Shown here one piece after another: positions 1-7,793 of a stretch of 64,000 nucleotides of DNA (the stretch's first letter is position 1; each line of letters begins with the position of its first letter). The DNA comes from Algibacter marinivivus. Lineage in GTDB: Bacteria; Bacteroidota; Bacteroidia; Flavobacteriales; Flavobacteriaceae. A program made the translations under genes and the position numbers. The notes beneath the pieces are model-generated. The model was not told the DNA's origin, did not search any database, and saw only the letters and a program-made list of their open reading frames with translations. The stretch covers positions 186,001 to 250,000 of the forward strand of contig NZ_QFRI01000003.1 in assembly GCF_003143755.1 (NCBI RefSeq). The letters run 5' to 3'.

Positions 1-147
1 GAAATAATACAACACAAGATAAAGGTTATTCTTTTCATAGGTGAAATTGACTTTATCAAATTTATGTCAGCTTTTAAAAAATTAAAAGAGATAATGAGTG
101 AATTGTTCTTTTGGATTAGTAAATGGGTTAATTTCGAGTTCGCTTAA
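1..147 (+). CDS. C-terminal end of an unidentified protein (partial)
   Basis: The plus-strand frame is open from the first base of the window to a TAA at 145-147, giving 48 codons. The peptide is basic and hydrophobic (contains KVILFIGEID and SAFKKLKEIMSELFFW). I recognise no family. It is followed at 176-196 by a repeat that recurs beside the cassette-like gene near 19.1 kb, so it may be the end of a similar acquired gene. A chance open frame of this length is also possible. Confidence 0.35.
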   Translation, partial: EIIQHKIKVILFIGEIDFIKFMSAFKKLKEIMSELFFWISKWVNFEFA

Positions 148-175
148 ATTACTGGCAATGTTTTTACGGATATGT

Positions 176-196
176 GTCGTTTTAATGACTTTTATC
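176..196 (+). repeat. 21-bp flank repeat, copy 1
   Basis: This stretch begins GTCGTTTTAATGACTT and ends TATC. The reverse complement of 19133-19153 matches it at 20 of 21 positions. The second copy lies just inside the terminal repeat of the cassette-like unit at 19123-19883. The rest of 148-316 is AT-rich, and I see no gene or clear promoter in it. Confidence 0.6.
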
Positions 197-328
197 CTAT
201 GTTAAACGAAGCTAGCTGAAATTTTTTACAAAATCAAGTAATTATATAAAACAAAATTTCAATTCAATACTTAAATTCGCATAAATCATTTATTCAAATT
301 AACTTTACCAAATTAAATACAACAAGCT

Positions 329-1906
329 ATAAACTCAAACGCAAAATATCTTATTTCCATAGTTGGCCCTACAGCTATTGGTAAAACTGCGCTAAGCATA
401 AAACTAGCACAACACTTTAAAACGGAGATAATCTCCGCAGATTCGCGTCAGTTTTTTAAAGAGATGCAAATTGGTACTGCAGCTCCAACCCCAGAGGAAT
501 TGGCAGGTGCAAAACACCATTTTATTCATCATAAATCTATAAAAGACAATTACAATGTAGGTGCTTTCGAGAAAGATGCTTTACAATGCTTAGAAACGCT
601 TTTTAAAACGCATAACATTTTGGTTATGGTTGGCGGTTCAGGTTTATATGTTGATGCGCTTACCAAAGGGTTGGATCATTTTCCAGAAGTAGATCCAGAA
701 ATTCGTAAAACATTAAACAAAAAACTAGAGCAAGATGGTTTAGAAACACTTCAAAACCAATTACAAACCTTAGACCCAATATCTTTTAACACAATAGCCA
801 TAGATAATCCTCACCGTGTTATTCGCGCTTTAGAAATTTGCATAGGTACAGGAAAACCCTATTCATCTTTCTTAAATAAAGACAAAGAAAAACGCCATTT
901 TAAAGCCATTACCATAGGTTTAACTGCAGATAGAGACTTAATATATCAGCGCATCAATCAACGCGTAGATATAATGATGCAAGAAGGCTTACTTGACGAA
1001 GTAAAAGGTTTACTAGAGCATAAAAATTTAAATGCACTTAACACTGTTGGCTATAAAGAACTCTTTAATCATCTTTCTGGAGCATGGGATCTAGATTTTG
1101 CCATTTCAGAAATTAAAAAAAATACAAGACGTTTTGCAAAACGCCAACTCACTTGGTTTAAACGAAATGATAAAACATTGTGGTTCGATTATAAATCTCA
1201 AACCCTGGACATTATAAATAAAATAAATTCCAGAATTAAAGAAGCTGTTTTAGACAATCCAGTATGGTTTTCTTTAACAGAAATACATACTGATAAATGC
1301 ATAAACTATGATAAAGTAAAATTTTATAAAACTGATTATGCGCCCTTTGGTGCTTTTATAGATGGTGCTGATACTGCTCAAGCCATAGAAAAATACTCCA
1401 AACTAATAGATACCTTTTTTGTAGTTGGAAAGCAACCTAAGCTACCAACAGAGTTTAAACCTGCTATTAAGTATATAGGATTGCAAATGATACTTCGTAA
1501 AAAAACACAATTTCCTATTACGGAAACTATTATTGAACTTCAAGAAAAACACCTTGAAGATTTAATGGGTTTAATTAAACTTGTATACCCGCATTTTTTC
1601 AAAGAAAAAACGAGCACTTTAGGCAGATACTATGGCATCTACAAAAATAATTTACTAGTGGCAGCATTAGGAGAACGCATGCAAACCAAACACTTTACTG
1701 AAATTAGTGCTGTAGCAACACATCCCGATTATTTAGGTAATGGTTATGCAAAACAGCTTTTAACGCATGCTTCTAATAAAATATTTGAGGATAATAAAGT
1801 TCCGTTTTTGCATGTAGATGAAACAAACCTTGGACCAATACATTTATATAAAAAGCTTGGTTTTATTACGAGAATAAAAATTGAGTATTGGAAAATAAGT
1901 GGTTAA
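329..1906 (+). CDS. miaA: tRNA dimethylallyltransferase MiaA fused to a GNAT acetyltransferase domain
   Basis: MiaA transfers a dimethylallyl group to A37 of tRNAs that read UNN codons. Counting from the ATA at 329, the P-loop GPTAIGKT is at residues 13-20 and DSRQ at 38-41, followed by VGGSGLY and the basic RRFAKRQLTWFKR segment. The first ATG (464) lies downstream of the P-loop, so it cannot be the true start. The frame opens at 317 after a TAA and contains no ATG, GTG or TTG before the P-loop; ATA at 329 is my best guess. After the normal MiaA end (about residue 306) the frame runs on without a stop into about 219 residues of GNAT acetyltransferase with the acetyl-CoA-binding pattern HPDYLGNGYAKQLL and a C-terminal LYKKLGF. 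Single-domain MiaA is about 300 aa. The acetyltransferase substrate is unknown. Confidence 0.85.
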   Translation: MNSNAKYLISIVGPTAIGKTALSIKLAQHFKTEIISADSRQFFKEMQIGTAAPTPEELAGAKHHFIHHKSIKDNYNVGAFEKDALQCLETLFKTHNILVMVGGSGLYVDALTKGLDHFPEVDPEIRKTLNKKLEQDGLETLQNQLQTLDPISFNTIAIDNPHRVIRALEICIGTGKPYSSFLNKDKEKRHFKAITIGLTADRDLIYQRINQRVDIMMQEGLLDEVKGLLEHKNLNALNTVGYKELFNHLSGAWDLDFAISEIKKNTRRFAKRQLTWFKRNDKTLWFDYKSQTLDIINKINSRIKEAVLDNPVWFSLTEIHTDKCINYDKVKFYKTDYAPFGAFIDGADTAQAIEKYSKLIDTFFVVGKQPKLPTEFKPAIKYIGLQMILRKKTQFPITETIIELQEKHLEDLMGLIKLVYPHFFKEKTSTLGRYYGIYKNNLLVAALGERMQTKHFTEISAVATHPDYLGNGYAKQLLTHASNKIFEDNKVPFLHVDETNLGPIHLYKKLGFITRIKIEYWKISG

Positions 1907-1942
1907 AAGCGAAGAAATAGAAAAGGACAATTAAAGTAGTTT

Positions 1943-3562
1943 TTACTCCATAGTTACGTTACTATATTTAGCGTTAATCACAATGTTTTTTGCACTAGAT
2001 AAATCACCTGTAGAAAAGTTAGTTACATGACCATTTTCAGTGTGCTCTGAGTGATTTAAATGAGAACGCGTGCCTTTATATCTTAAATTGTAATCTGTAT
2101 TAGGTAATTTGATGAATGTATCATTATTCTGAAGAATCATATTCAAACTAATAAAGTTATCATCAATATTAAAAATTTTCACATCGCCAATATTGCCATC
2201 AATAATAGCACTACCAAATAAGTTTTCCACATCAATATTTGATGATACAGCGTTTAAAACCAAATGCTCAACATTTTCTAATTCAACGTTTTTTACATGG
2301 TTCAGATTCAATTCACCTAAATTCCAATTTGCTACATAAATTGGCGAATAAGAAGCATTAATGGAAGTTAAACTTCCATTAATGCTTTCTGCTGTAAATT
2401 TTGTGTATTGCAAATCGGCTTCTAAATTATCAATATTAGCAGCAAATTGTATTTCGCCATGCTTAACATTAACCTTTAATTTAGCGCCTTTTGGCATCTT
2501 TATTTTAATCGTTTTCTTAACATCTGGATGAGAACTTCTATGGAACAAACTCTCCACTTCTCGTTCTCTATCCTTTATTAATATTGCTCGCTCTTTAACA
2601 CGCTTCTTGTGCTCCTCAGCACGAACCTTAGCTCTTACTTTCATAGCCTCTGCTCTAGCCTTATGTGCTTCTGCACGCACTTTAGCTCTTTCTTTCATGG
2701 CTTCTGCTCTAGCTTTGTGTGCTTCTGCACGCTCTACTTGTGCTGTTGCTTGTTTAGCTTGACTTTCCATACGTTTAGCAAAATTTTCTCCCCATGCTTC
2801 CATTTGTTTAGCGTACTTTTCTCCCCATTCTTTTCCAAACTTCTCGCCCCAAGCTTCCATCTTTTTAGCATAATCTTTTCCATATTTATCTTCCCATTCT
2901 TCACCAAATTTTTTGCCCCATGCTTCCATCTTTTTAGCATAGTCCTTCCCGTATCGAGATTCGAAATTTTGAGACCACTCTTCTAAATATTTTTCGCCAT
3001 TCTTTTGGTAAGCATCATAATCAAATTTAATAGCATTTACACCCTCTGGCAATTCAGGTAACTCTGGCATCTCTGGCATTTCAGGCATTTCAGGCATTTC
3101 AGGGAAATCAAAATCAAAGTCAAAATCCATTTCTGGTATATCAGCCAATTCAAACTTCAACTCGTTTAATATAGCACCTACTGAATGATTATGATTATCA
3201 TGGTCACAACCTTCACAATCATGAGAATCTCGGTGTACCCATAAAGAATTAGAATGTCCGCCTCTAGTCGATATAGAAACTTCTTTATTACTTGCGTCAA
3301 TATCAACATCCCAGTGTTTTAAAGCTTCCTCCAAATCTTCTTTACTCAACTTTTCGCCTTCAATATAAGCTTCAACTTCAATAGTATTCTTATTCCATGT
3401 ATCAATAATAATATTGCTATAGCTTGTATTTAAATCTACAACAACATCTTTATCTACTTTAATAGATTGAGATACTTTGGTTAATTTCTGTTGTGCCATT
3501 ATCCCTCCTGTTATAAAGAAGCATAATGCCAATAATTTGATTTTTATAATAGTCTTGTTCAT
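1943..3562 (-). CDS. Secreted repeat-rich protein with a DUF4097-like adhesin domain
   Basis: This 539-aa protein starts with a signal peptide ending near MAQQ (residue 24). An N-terminal beta-rich part (about 25-100) precedes a His/Cys patch (103-126, with CEGCDHDNHNH). An acidic DFDF and PEMP tract follows (145-174). Then comes a 23-residue repeat around MEAWG (204-265) and an 18-residue charged repeat around HKARAEAMK (280-325), likely helical or coiled coil. The C-terminal 190 residues look like the beta-strand repeats of DUF4097 or adhesin-like proteins. It is the last gene after the sigma and anti-sigma-like genes, 11 bp downstream. The role is unknown; a surface or periplasmic product controlled by that sigma factor is an inference. 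Confidence 0.75.
   Translation of the reverse strand: MNKTIIKIKLLALCFFITGGIMAQQKLTKVSQSIKVDKDVVVDLNTSYSNIIIDTWNKNTIEVEAYIEGEKLSKEDLEEALKHWDVDIDASNKEVSISTRGGHSNSLWVHRDSHDCEGCDHDNHNHSVGAILNELKFELADIPEMDFDFDFDFPEMPEMPEMPEMPELPELPEGVNAIKFDYDAYQKNGEKYLEEWSQNFESRYGKDYAKKMEAWGKKFGEEWEDKYGKDYAKKMEAWGEKFGKEWGEKYAKQMEAWGENFAKRMESQAKQATAQVERAEAHKARAEAMKERAKVRAEAHKARAEAMKVRAKVRAEEHKKRVKERAILIKDREREVESLFHRSSHPDVKKTIKIKMPKGAKLKVNVKHGEIQFAANIDNLEADLQYTKFTAESINGSLTSINASYSPIYVANWNLGELNLNHVKNVELENVEHLVLNAVSSNIDVENLFGSAIIDGNIGDVKIFNIDDNFISLNMILQNNDTFIKLPNTDYNLRYKGTRSHLNHSEHTENGHVTNFSTGDLSSAKNIVINAKYSNVTME
2588..2953 (-). repeat. Coding tandem repeats (69-bp and 54-bp units)
   Basis: Inside the secreted protein gene, 2768-2953 encodes about 2.7 units of a 23-residue repeat (core YAKKMEAWG followed by KFG and EW). 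Positions 2588-2725 encode about 2.5 units of an 18-residue repeat (core AEAHKARAEAMK). A shorter PEMP/PELP triplet-residue tract lies at 3044-3103. Units are similar at DNA level, so copy number could vary between strains. Confidence 0.75.
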
Positions 3563-3573
3563 TTTTTGATTTT

Positions 3574-4155
3574 TTAGATTGATTGTACAACTTCATCAGC
3601 CAAGGCATCAGAAGTGTTAAACTCTTGCAATTGTGCTCTTAATCGATACAATAAATTCAAACGTAATTTTAAATTGTCAATTAAAGCATTAACTGTTAAT
3701 TCACTAGGTCCAGATTCTGTTAACTCTAATGATAATTTTTGATACTCTTTATCAAGTGCATTTAGTTGTATTAAATACCCATCAAACAACTCTTTGGTTT
3801 CTGGTGTGTATTCCATTTTAGACAACTCTAAATTAATACTCGCTAAATAATAATCTTCTACCTTTTTTAATCCAGGAGAAATATCGCCTAAGGTTTTTGT
3901 ATCAACCGCTTTATTGGTTACAACCTCAGGATTATCATCACCTAAAGCAACAGGCTGAAAATACTTAAACACACCAAAACTCAAACCTAAAAGCACAACA
4001 ACACTAGCTGCAATTTGCATCCAACTAAATTTTGATTGTTTCTGCTCTGGTAAAGCAGCGTCTAACTTGTCAAGAAAACGCTCTTGATGGTTTTTAGGCA
4101 TCTTTTCGTTCGTTATCTTGTCATTTTTAAATAACTCTCTAAGATCTTGTGCCAT
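3574..4155 (-). CDS. Membrane anti-sigma-factor-like protein
   Basis: This 193-aa protein has a charged cytoplasmic N-terminus (residues 1-42), one transmembrane segment (about 47-65, IAASVVVLLGLSFGVFKYF) and an extracytoplasmic helical C-terminal domain. That is the layout of single-pass anti-sigma factors. No zinc-binding HxxxCxxC motif is visible, so it is not a ZAS-type anti-sigma factor. Its start overlaps the end of the ECF sigma gene by 17 bp, which implies translational coupling. The anti-sigma role is inferred from topology and context. Confidence 0.65.
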   Translation of the reverse strand: MAQDLRELFKNDKITNEKMPKNHQERFLDKLDAALPEQKQSKFSWMQIAASVVVLLGLSFGVFKYFQPVALGDDNPEVVTNKAVDTKTLGDISPGLKKVEDYYLASINLELSKMEYTPETKELFDGYLIQLNALDKEYQKLSLELTESGPSELTVNALIDNLKLRLNLLYRLRAQLQEFNTSDALADEVVQSI

Positions 4156-4690
4156 TTTTTTTAAGTGTTAACAGTTTTTGTAATTTTACTTTTCCTCTAG
4201 ATAGTTGTGTTCTTGAAGCCACTTCAGAAATATCTAGAATCTCCGAAATCTCTTGATGGTCATACCCTTCAATTAAGTACAACATCACAACGTACTGATA
4301 CTTTTCTGGCAACTCATTAATAGCTACCTTAACATCATCCAATGTTATTGTATCTTCCACTAACCATTTGTCGTCTTTAGGCATATCAACTACTTTCAGG
4401 TGCACCTCTTCAAGCTCTACCAGCTGTTGCTTTCTAGCTTTTAAAAAGTCAATACTTTTATTAACAACAATACGTTTTAACCAAGCCCCAAAAGTTACTT
4501 CCGCTTTATATTGATGCAGTTTTGTAAAAGCCTTAATAAAAGCTTCCTGTACTACATCTTCAGCATCAGCAGCATCTTTCAAAAACCGTTTAGCCACAAT
4601 ATACATCCCGTCGCAGTACTGGTTGTATAACTGCAATTGCGCTTTACGGTTGTTCTGTTTACATTGTTCAATAATGTCAACTTGAAACAT
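4139..4690 (-). CDS. ECF-type RNA polymerase sigma-70 factor
   Basis: This 183-aa protein has region 2 (about 20-90, with KRFLKDAADAEDVVQEAFIKA) and region 4 (about 120-175, with LPEKYQYVVMLYLIEGYDHQEIS and a helix-turn-helix). It lacks regions 1 and 3, as expected of extracytoplasmic-function sigma factors. It heads a three-gene operon with a membrane anti-sigma-like protein and a secreted repeat protein. The likely role is envelope-responsive transcription, possibly autoregulating the operon. I find no exact TAnnTTTG upstream. Confidence 0.9.
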   Translation of the reverse strand: MFQVDIIEQCKQNNRKAQLQLYNQYCDGMYIVAKRFLKDAADAEDVVQEAFIKAFTKLHQYKAEVTFGAWLKRIVVNKSIDFLKARKQQLVELEEVHLKVVDMPKDDKWLVEDTITLDDVKVAINELPEKYQYVVMLYLIEGYDHQEISEILDISEVASRTQLSRGKVKLQKLLTLKKNGTRS

Positions 4691-4790
4691 GCTTGTTCTA
4701 CTTTTGGTTTAAGTTAGTTCGTTTTAAAGACGATTAAAAAAATACAGTGTTGCAAAAATTAAATGTTTTTTTAAAATTATTTTTATTTGG

Positions 4791-4912
4791 GCGTTACCCA
4801 AGGGTCGGGCTATCCGCTACAAGTCCTCGTTCCTGCGGGCTTTCCTCTGCAAATGCAACGCATTCATGATTTCATTAATTTAAAATAGTAACCAATGAAT
4901 AATCCCTAACGC
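4791..4912 (-). repeat. GCGTTAGGG...GGTAACGC dispersed repeat, copy A (with insert)
   Basis: On the minus strand this reads GCGTTAGGGATT, then about 50 bp of unrelated AT-rich sequence, then a part resembling copies B and D: AGGAAAGCCC, CGAGGACTTGTAGCGG, ATAGCCCGACCC and a terminal GGTAACGC. Both ends match the two complete copies at 24962-25074 and 63482-63575. It fills the first part of the gap between the sigma factor gene and the DUF2911 gene. Confidence 0.75.
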
Positions 4913-4980
4913 GGGCATGTCTGCTAAATTAAGTTTGCAACCACTCTCTAAGTTCCAGTTTACAAATTATTACCTAACTT

Positions 4981-5061
4981 TTCCTCATTTCTCTTGTCAC
5001 TTATCCCTTTCCCCTTTTCACTACTCCCTTTTCCCTTTTACCTATTCCATATTCCATCTTC
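4981..5061. repeat. Pyrimidine-rich low-complexity tract
   Basis: The plus strand is nearly all C and T with short near-repeats such as CCCTTTTCCCTTTT and ATTCCATATTCCAT. The rest of the 4691-5154 gap holds repeat copy A and AT-rich sequence, with no gene visible. It has no evident coding potential. Confidence 0.5.
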
Positions 5062-5154
5062 TAGCTCCACAACAACAAAGCTAAATAAATAACCGTTAGT
5101 CCTTTACTAGTTATCCCAATTAAATTATATTTATACTTTATTAAATTGCTGTAT

Positions 5155-5709
5155 ATGAATACCTTTTTAAAACGCGTTTTAATCCTATTATCAATAATAG
5201 CATTAGGCCTATTTTTATATTCCACTTTCGTTGAAAATATTTTTGCAAAACGGTTAAGTCCTAAAGATACTGTGGAGTTTAAGCTTAACGATTTAAAACT
5301 TGAAGTGTTTTACAACAGACCCTTTAAAAAAGAACGTGATATCTTTGGTGCACTAGTACCATTCAATCAAGTATGGCGTACTGGAGCAAACGAAGCAACC
5401 ACATTTGAAACAAACACACCTTTAGAAATAAAAGGCATGCCATTACCAGCAGGGAAATATACACTCTGGACGGTTCCAAAAGATTCAACATGGAATGTTA
5501 TTTTCAACACCAAACAATATTCTTGGGGCGTAAATGCCGAAATGAAACCCATGTGGGATCCAAACTATGATGCTATTAATATAGAAGTCCCTGTTCAAAA
5601 ATTAGACAATGCTGTAGAACAGTTTACTATTGCTTTTGATAACTCTACAGATAATCTCTTTTTAACCATGGCCTGGGATGATGTTAAGGTAGCTGTTCCT
5701 TTAAAGTAA
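5155..5709 (+). CDS. DUF2911 family protein
   Basis: This 184-aa protein has an N-terminal hydrophobic anchor (about residues 5-25) followed by the DUF2911 domain. Recognisable segments are RTGANEATTFETN, the LPAGKYTLWTVP strand and a C-terminal MAWDDVKVAVPL. A TTG exists three codons upstream, but the ATG at 5155 gives the usual MNTFLKR start. DUF2911 proteins are common, envelope-located and functionally uncharacterised in Bacteroidota. Confidence 0.85.
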   Translation: MNTFLKRVLILLSIIALGLFLYSTFVENIFAKRLSPKDTVEFKLNDLKLEVFYNRPFKKERDIFGALVPFNQVWRTGANEATTFETNTPLEIKGMPLPAGKYTLWTVPKDSTWNVIFNTKQYSWGVNAEMKPMWDPNYDAINIEVPVQKLDNAVEQFTIAFDNSTDNLFLTMAWDDVKVAVPLK

Positions 5710-5721
5710 GTTACCATCAAT

Positions 5722-6240
5722 TTGAAAAAACTCGGAACATTCATAATAATCGTTTTTATTTCAATAGCATTAGCTGCAATTTATGGAGTTACACACGATT
5801 TTATTACGTCAAAAATATCGCCTGAATTTTACACTAAACTGATATTTTTTAATTTTGGAATTTTAGATGATTATGCACGAGAATTTAACGGAAACTGGAC
5901 TTTTTCCCTGATTTGGGTTGGATTTTTCTCAACTTGGTGGTTTGGTCTTTTAACTGGAATAGTTCTCGGAATATTCGGACTGAAATATAGTGACAGACAA
6001 ATAATGTTGAATAAATCGCTAAAATCCATATTCATCGTTATCGGAATTACAATATTGTTCGGATTTGTTGGTTATGGAATTGCGGAATTAAATCCATCAG
6101 AAATTATTGCGAATTATGATTTGCCATTTGAAATTGAGCACAAAGCGGAATTTAATAAAGTTGCAAAAATCCATAATTTCTCTTATTTCGGAGGAATTTT
6201 TGGACTAATAATCGGAACGTTGAACCAAATAAAAAACTGA
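5722..6240 (+). CDS. Hypothetical membrane protein
   Basis: This 172-aa protein starts at TTG, 12 bp after the DUF2911 stop. It has about four transmembrane segments (near residues 5-22, 62-88, 100-122 and 152-168). I recognise no family. Glycine is encoded by GGA in 15 of 17 cases, while the adjacent DUF2911 gene uses GGA once in six. This suggests a different origin. It is followed after 4 bp by the DUF3784 gene. Confidence 0.65.
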   Translation: MKKLGTFIIIVFISIALAAIYGVTHDFITSKISPEFYTKLIFFNFGILDDYAREFNGNWTFSLIWVGFFSTWWFGLLTGIVLGIFGLKYSDRQIMLNKSLKSIFIVIGITILFGFVGYGIAELNPSEIIANYDLPFEIEHKAEFNKVAKIHNFSYFGGIFGLIIGTLNQIKN

Positions 6241-6244
6241 ATTT

Positions 6245-6550
6245 ATGATTATAGTAGCAATTCTTTTTATTGTTCTCGGAATTTTAATAAAATACGGAAA
6301 AATGTATTGGTTGGTTGCTGGCTATAATACAATGCCGAAAGAAGAAAAAGAAAAATACAATATAGAGGGAATAGCAAATGTATTTCGAAACGTGATGTTC
6401 GGAATGGCTTTAATTATAATTTTTGGATACTTAATTACAAAATTGACTGAGAACCCAAATTTTCAAAATTATGTTTTTTGGACTTCAATAATTATTGGAA
6501 TACCATACTTACTAATTCAATCGAATTCTAAAAAATATAAAAAGAATTAA
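6245..6550 (+). CDS. DUF3784-like small membrane protein
   Basis: This 101-aa protein has an N-terminal membrane helix, then the signature WLVAGYNTMPKEEKEKYNIE typical of DUF3784, then two more membrane helices (about 48-66 and 76-91). DUF3784 has no known function. Glycine codons are GGA in six of seven. It lies 4 bp after the preceding membrane gene and 11 bp before a broken reading frame. Confidence 0.75.
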   Translation: MIIVAILFIVLGILIKYGKMYWLVAGYNTMPKEEKEKYNIEGIANVFRNVMFGMALIIIFGYLITKLTENPNFQNYVFWTSIIIGIPYLLIQSNSKKYKKN

Positions 6551-6561
6551 GAAAAAACAGA

Positions 6562-6663
6562 TTGAAAAACCTTATAAAAATAATTGCAGTTTTAGGACTA
6601 ATCAAATGTCGTAAGAAAATTGCAACTATTCTTATACATAAACATTCTCAGTCTCATTTGTAA
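6562..6663 (+). pseudogene. Truncated lipoprotein-like remnant
   Basis: A TTG-initiated 33-codon frame encodes LKNLIKIIAVLGLIKC, which resembles a lipoprotein signal peptide with its cysteine, then 17 residues that do not continue as a domain before TAA. It follows the two acquired-looking membrane genes. It is best read as the 5' end of a third gene that was truncated. A short chance frame cannot be excluded. Confidence 0.4.
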
Positions 6664-6716
6664 TTTACAGCTCACTAAAAATAAAATCGTAATTTTAAAA
6701 AAACATTCGTGCATTA

Positions 6717-7793
6717 GTGTCAAAACAAAAAAAATCCGCATTACAAGAAAAAAAAGGTGTTTCTATTTCAGAAATTACTAACTCCTCTTCTATTGAATCT
6801 ATTAAAGATAAGCGTAAAGCAAAAATTGACACAAATGCATTAGTAACATCTATCCTAAAAAAAAACATTACAGCATTAAGTCGAGCTATTACTTTGGTTG
6901 AAAGTAAAAACCAAAAACATAAAACTCAAGCCAATGCTATATTAAAAGCTTGTTTACCGCATGCTAACAACTCTATTAGAATTGGCATTACAGGTGTTCC
7001 TGGTGTTGGAAAAAGCACTTTTATAGAAGCCTTCGGAAAACACTTAACAGCTATTGGAAAACGTGTTGCTGTCTTAGCTATAGACCCAAGCAGCACTATA
7101 ACAAAAGGCAGTATTTTAGGCGACAAAACCAGAATGGAAGATTTAGTAAAAGATAAAAATGCGTTTATACGTCCTTCCGCTTCTGGTGAATCTTTAGGTG
7201 GTGTAGCGAGAAAAACCAGAGAAACCATTATACTTTGTGAAGCAGCTGGCTTTGATGTGATTATTATAGAAACCGTTGGTGTGGGTCAAAGTGAAACCAC
7301 CGTACACAGTATGGTCGATTTCTTTTTACTATTGAAATTAGCTGGTGCTGGTGATGAGCTTCAAGGTATAAAACGAGGCATTATAGAAATGGCAGACACT
7401 ATAGCTATTAACAAAGCTGATGGTGATAACCTAAAAAAAGCTAAACTTGCCAAAGTAGAATTTAATAGAGCGCTTCACCTCTACCCAGAAAAAGAATCGC
7501 ATTGGCAACCAAAAGTTATGCTTTGTAGCGCACTTAAAAACGAAGGTATAGATGCCATTTGGAACATCATTTTAGAATACGTAAAAACCACTTCTAAAAA
7601 TAAGTTCTTTAATAATAAGCGAAGTGAACAGAATAAATTTTGGCTTATTCAAACCATAGAAGAACAATTGAAATCGGATTTCTTCAACACACCAAAAATC
7701 AAAAAAGCATTAGCAAATCAAATTCAACTTATAGAAAACAACGAAACATCTCCTTTTGCAGCAGCTGATTATCTCTTAAATCTCAGCAGGTAA
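6717..7793 (+). CDS. meaB: Methylmalonyl-CoA mutase-associated GTPase MeaB
   Basis: MeaB is a G3E-family GTPase that loads and protects the cobalamin cofactor of methylmalonyl-CoA mutase. Visible motifs are the P-loop GVPGVGKST (about residue 92), DPSS, ETVGVGQSE (about 190) and the guanine-binding INKADGDN. The protein is 358 aa, with an N-terminal extension of about 40 residues that is Lys- and Ser-rich. The start is GTG at 6717. No mutase gene is in the window. Its end overlaps the PAP2 gene on the other strand by 18 bp. Confidence 0.93.
   Translation: MSKQKKSALQEKKGVSISEITNSSSIESIKDKRKAKIDTNALVTSILKKNITALSRAITLVESKNQKHKTQANAILKACLPHANNSIRIGITGVPGVGKSTFIEAFGKHLTAIGKRVAVLAIDPSSTITKGSILGDKTRMEDLVKDKNAFIRPSASGESLGGVARKTRETIILCEAAGFDVIIIETVGVGQSETTVHSMVDFFLLLKLAGAGDELQGIKRGIIEMADTIAINKADGDNLKKAKLAKVEFNRALHLYPEKESHWQPKVMLCSALKNEGIDAIWNIILEYVKTTSKNKFFNNKRSEQNKFWLIQTIEEQLKSDFFNTPKIKKALANQIQLIENNETSPFAAADYLLNLSR

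Noticed and set aside
2609-2986. Open frame of 125 codons on the plus strand
   Set aside because: It is the complement of the coding tandem repeats of the secreted protein gene; its Phe/Ser/Cys-rich translation is an artefact of the repeats.
5722-6550. The two adjacent membrane genes as one frameshifted gene
   Set aside because: The second is a complete DUF3784-like protein with its own start and N-terminal helix; the first ends normally with TGA.
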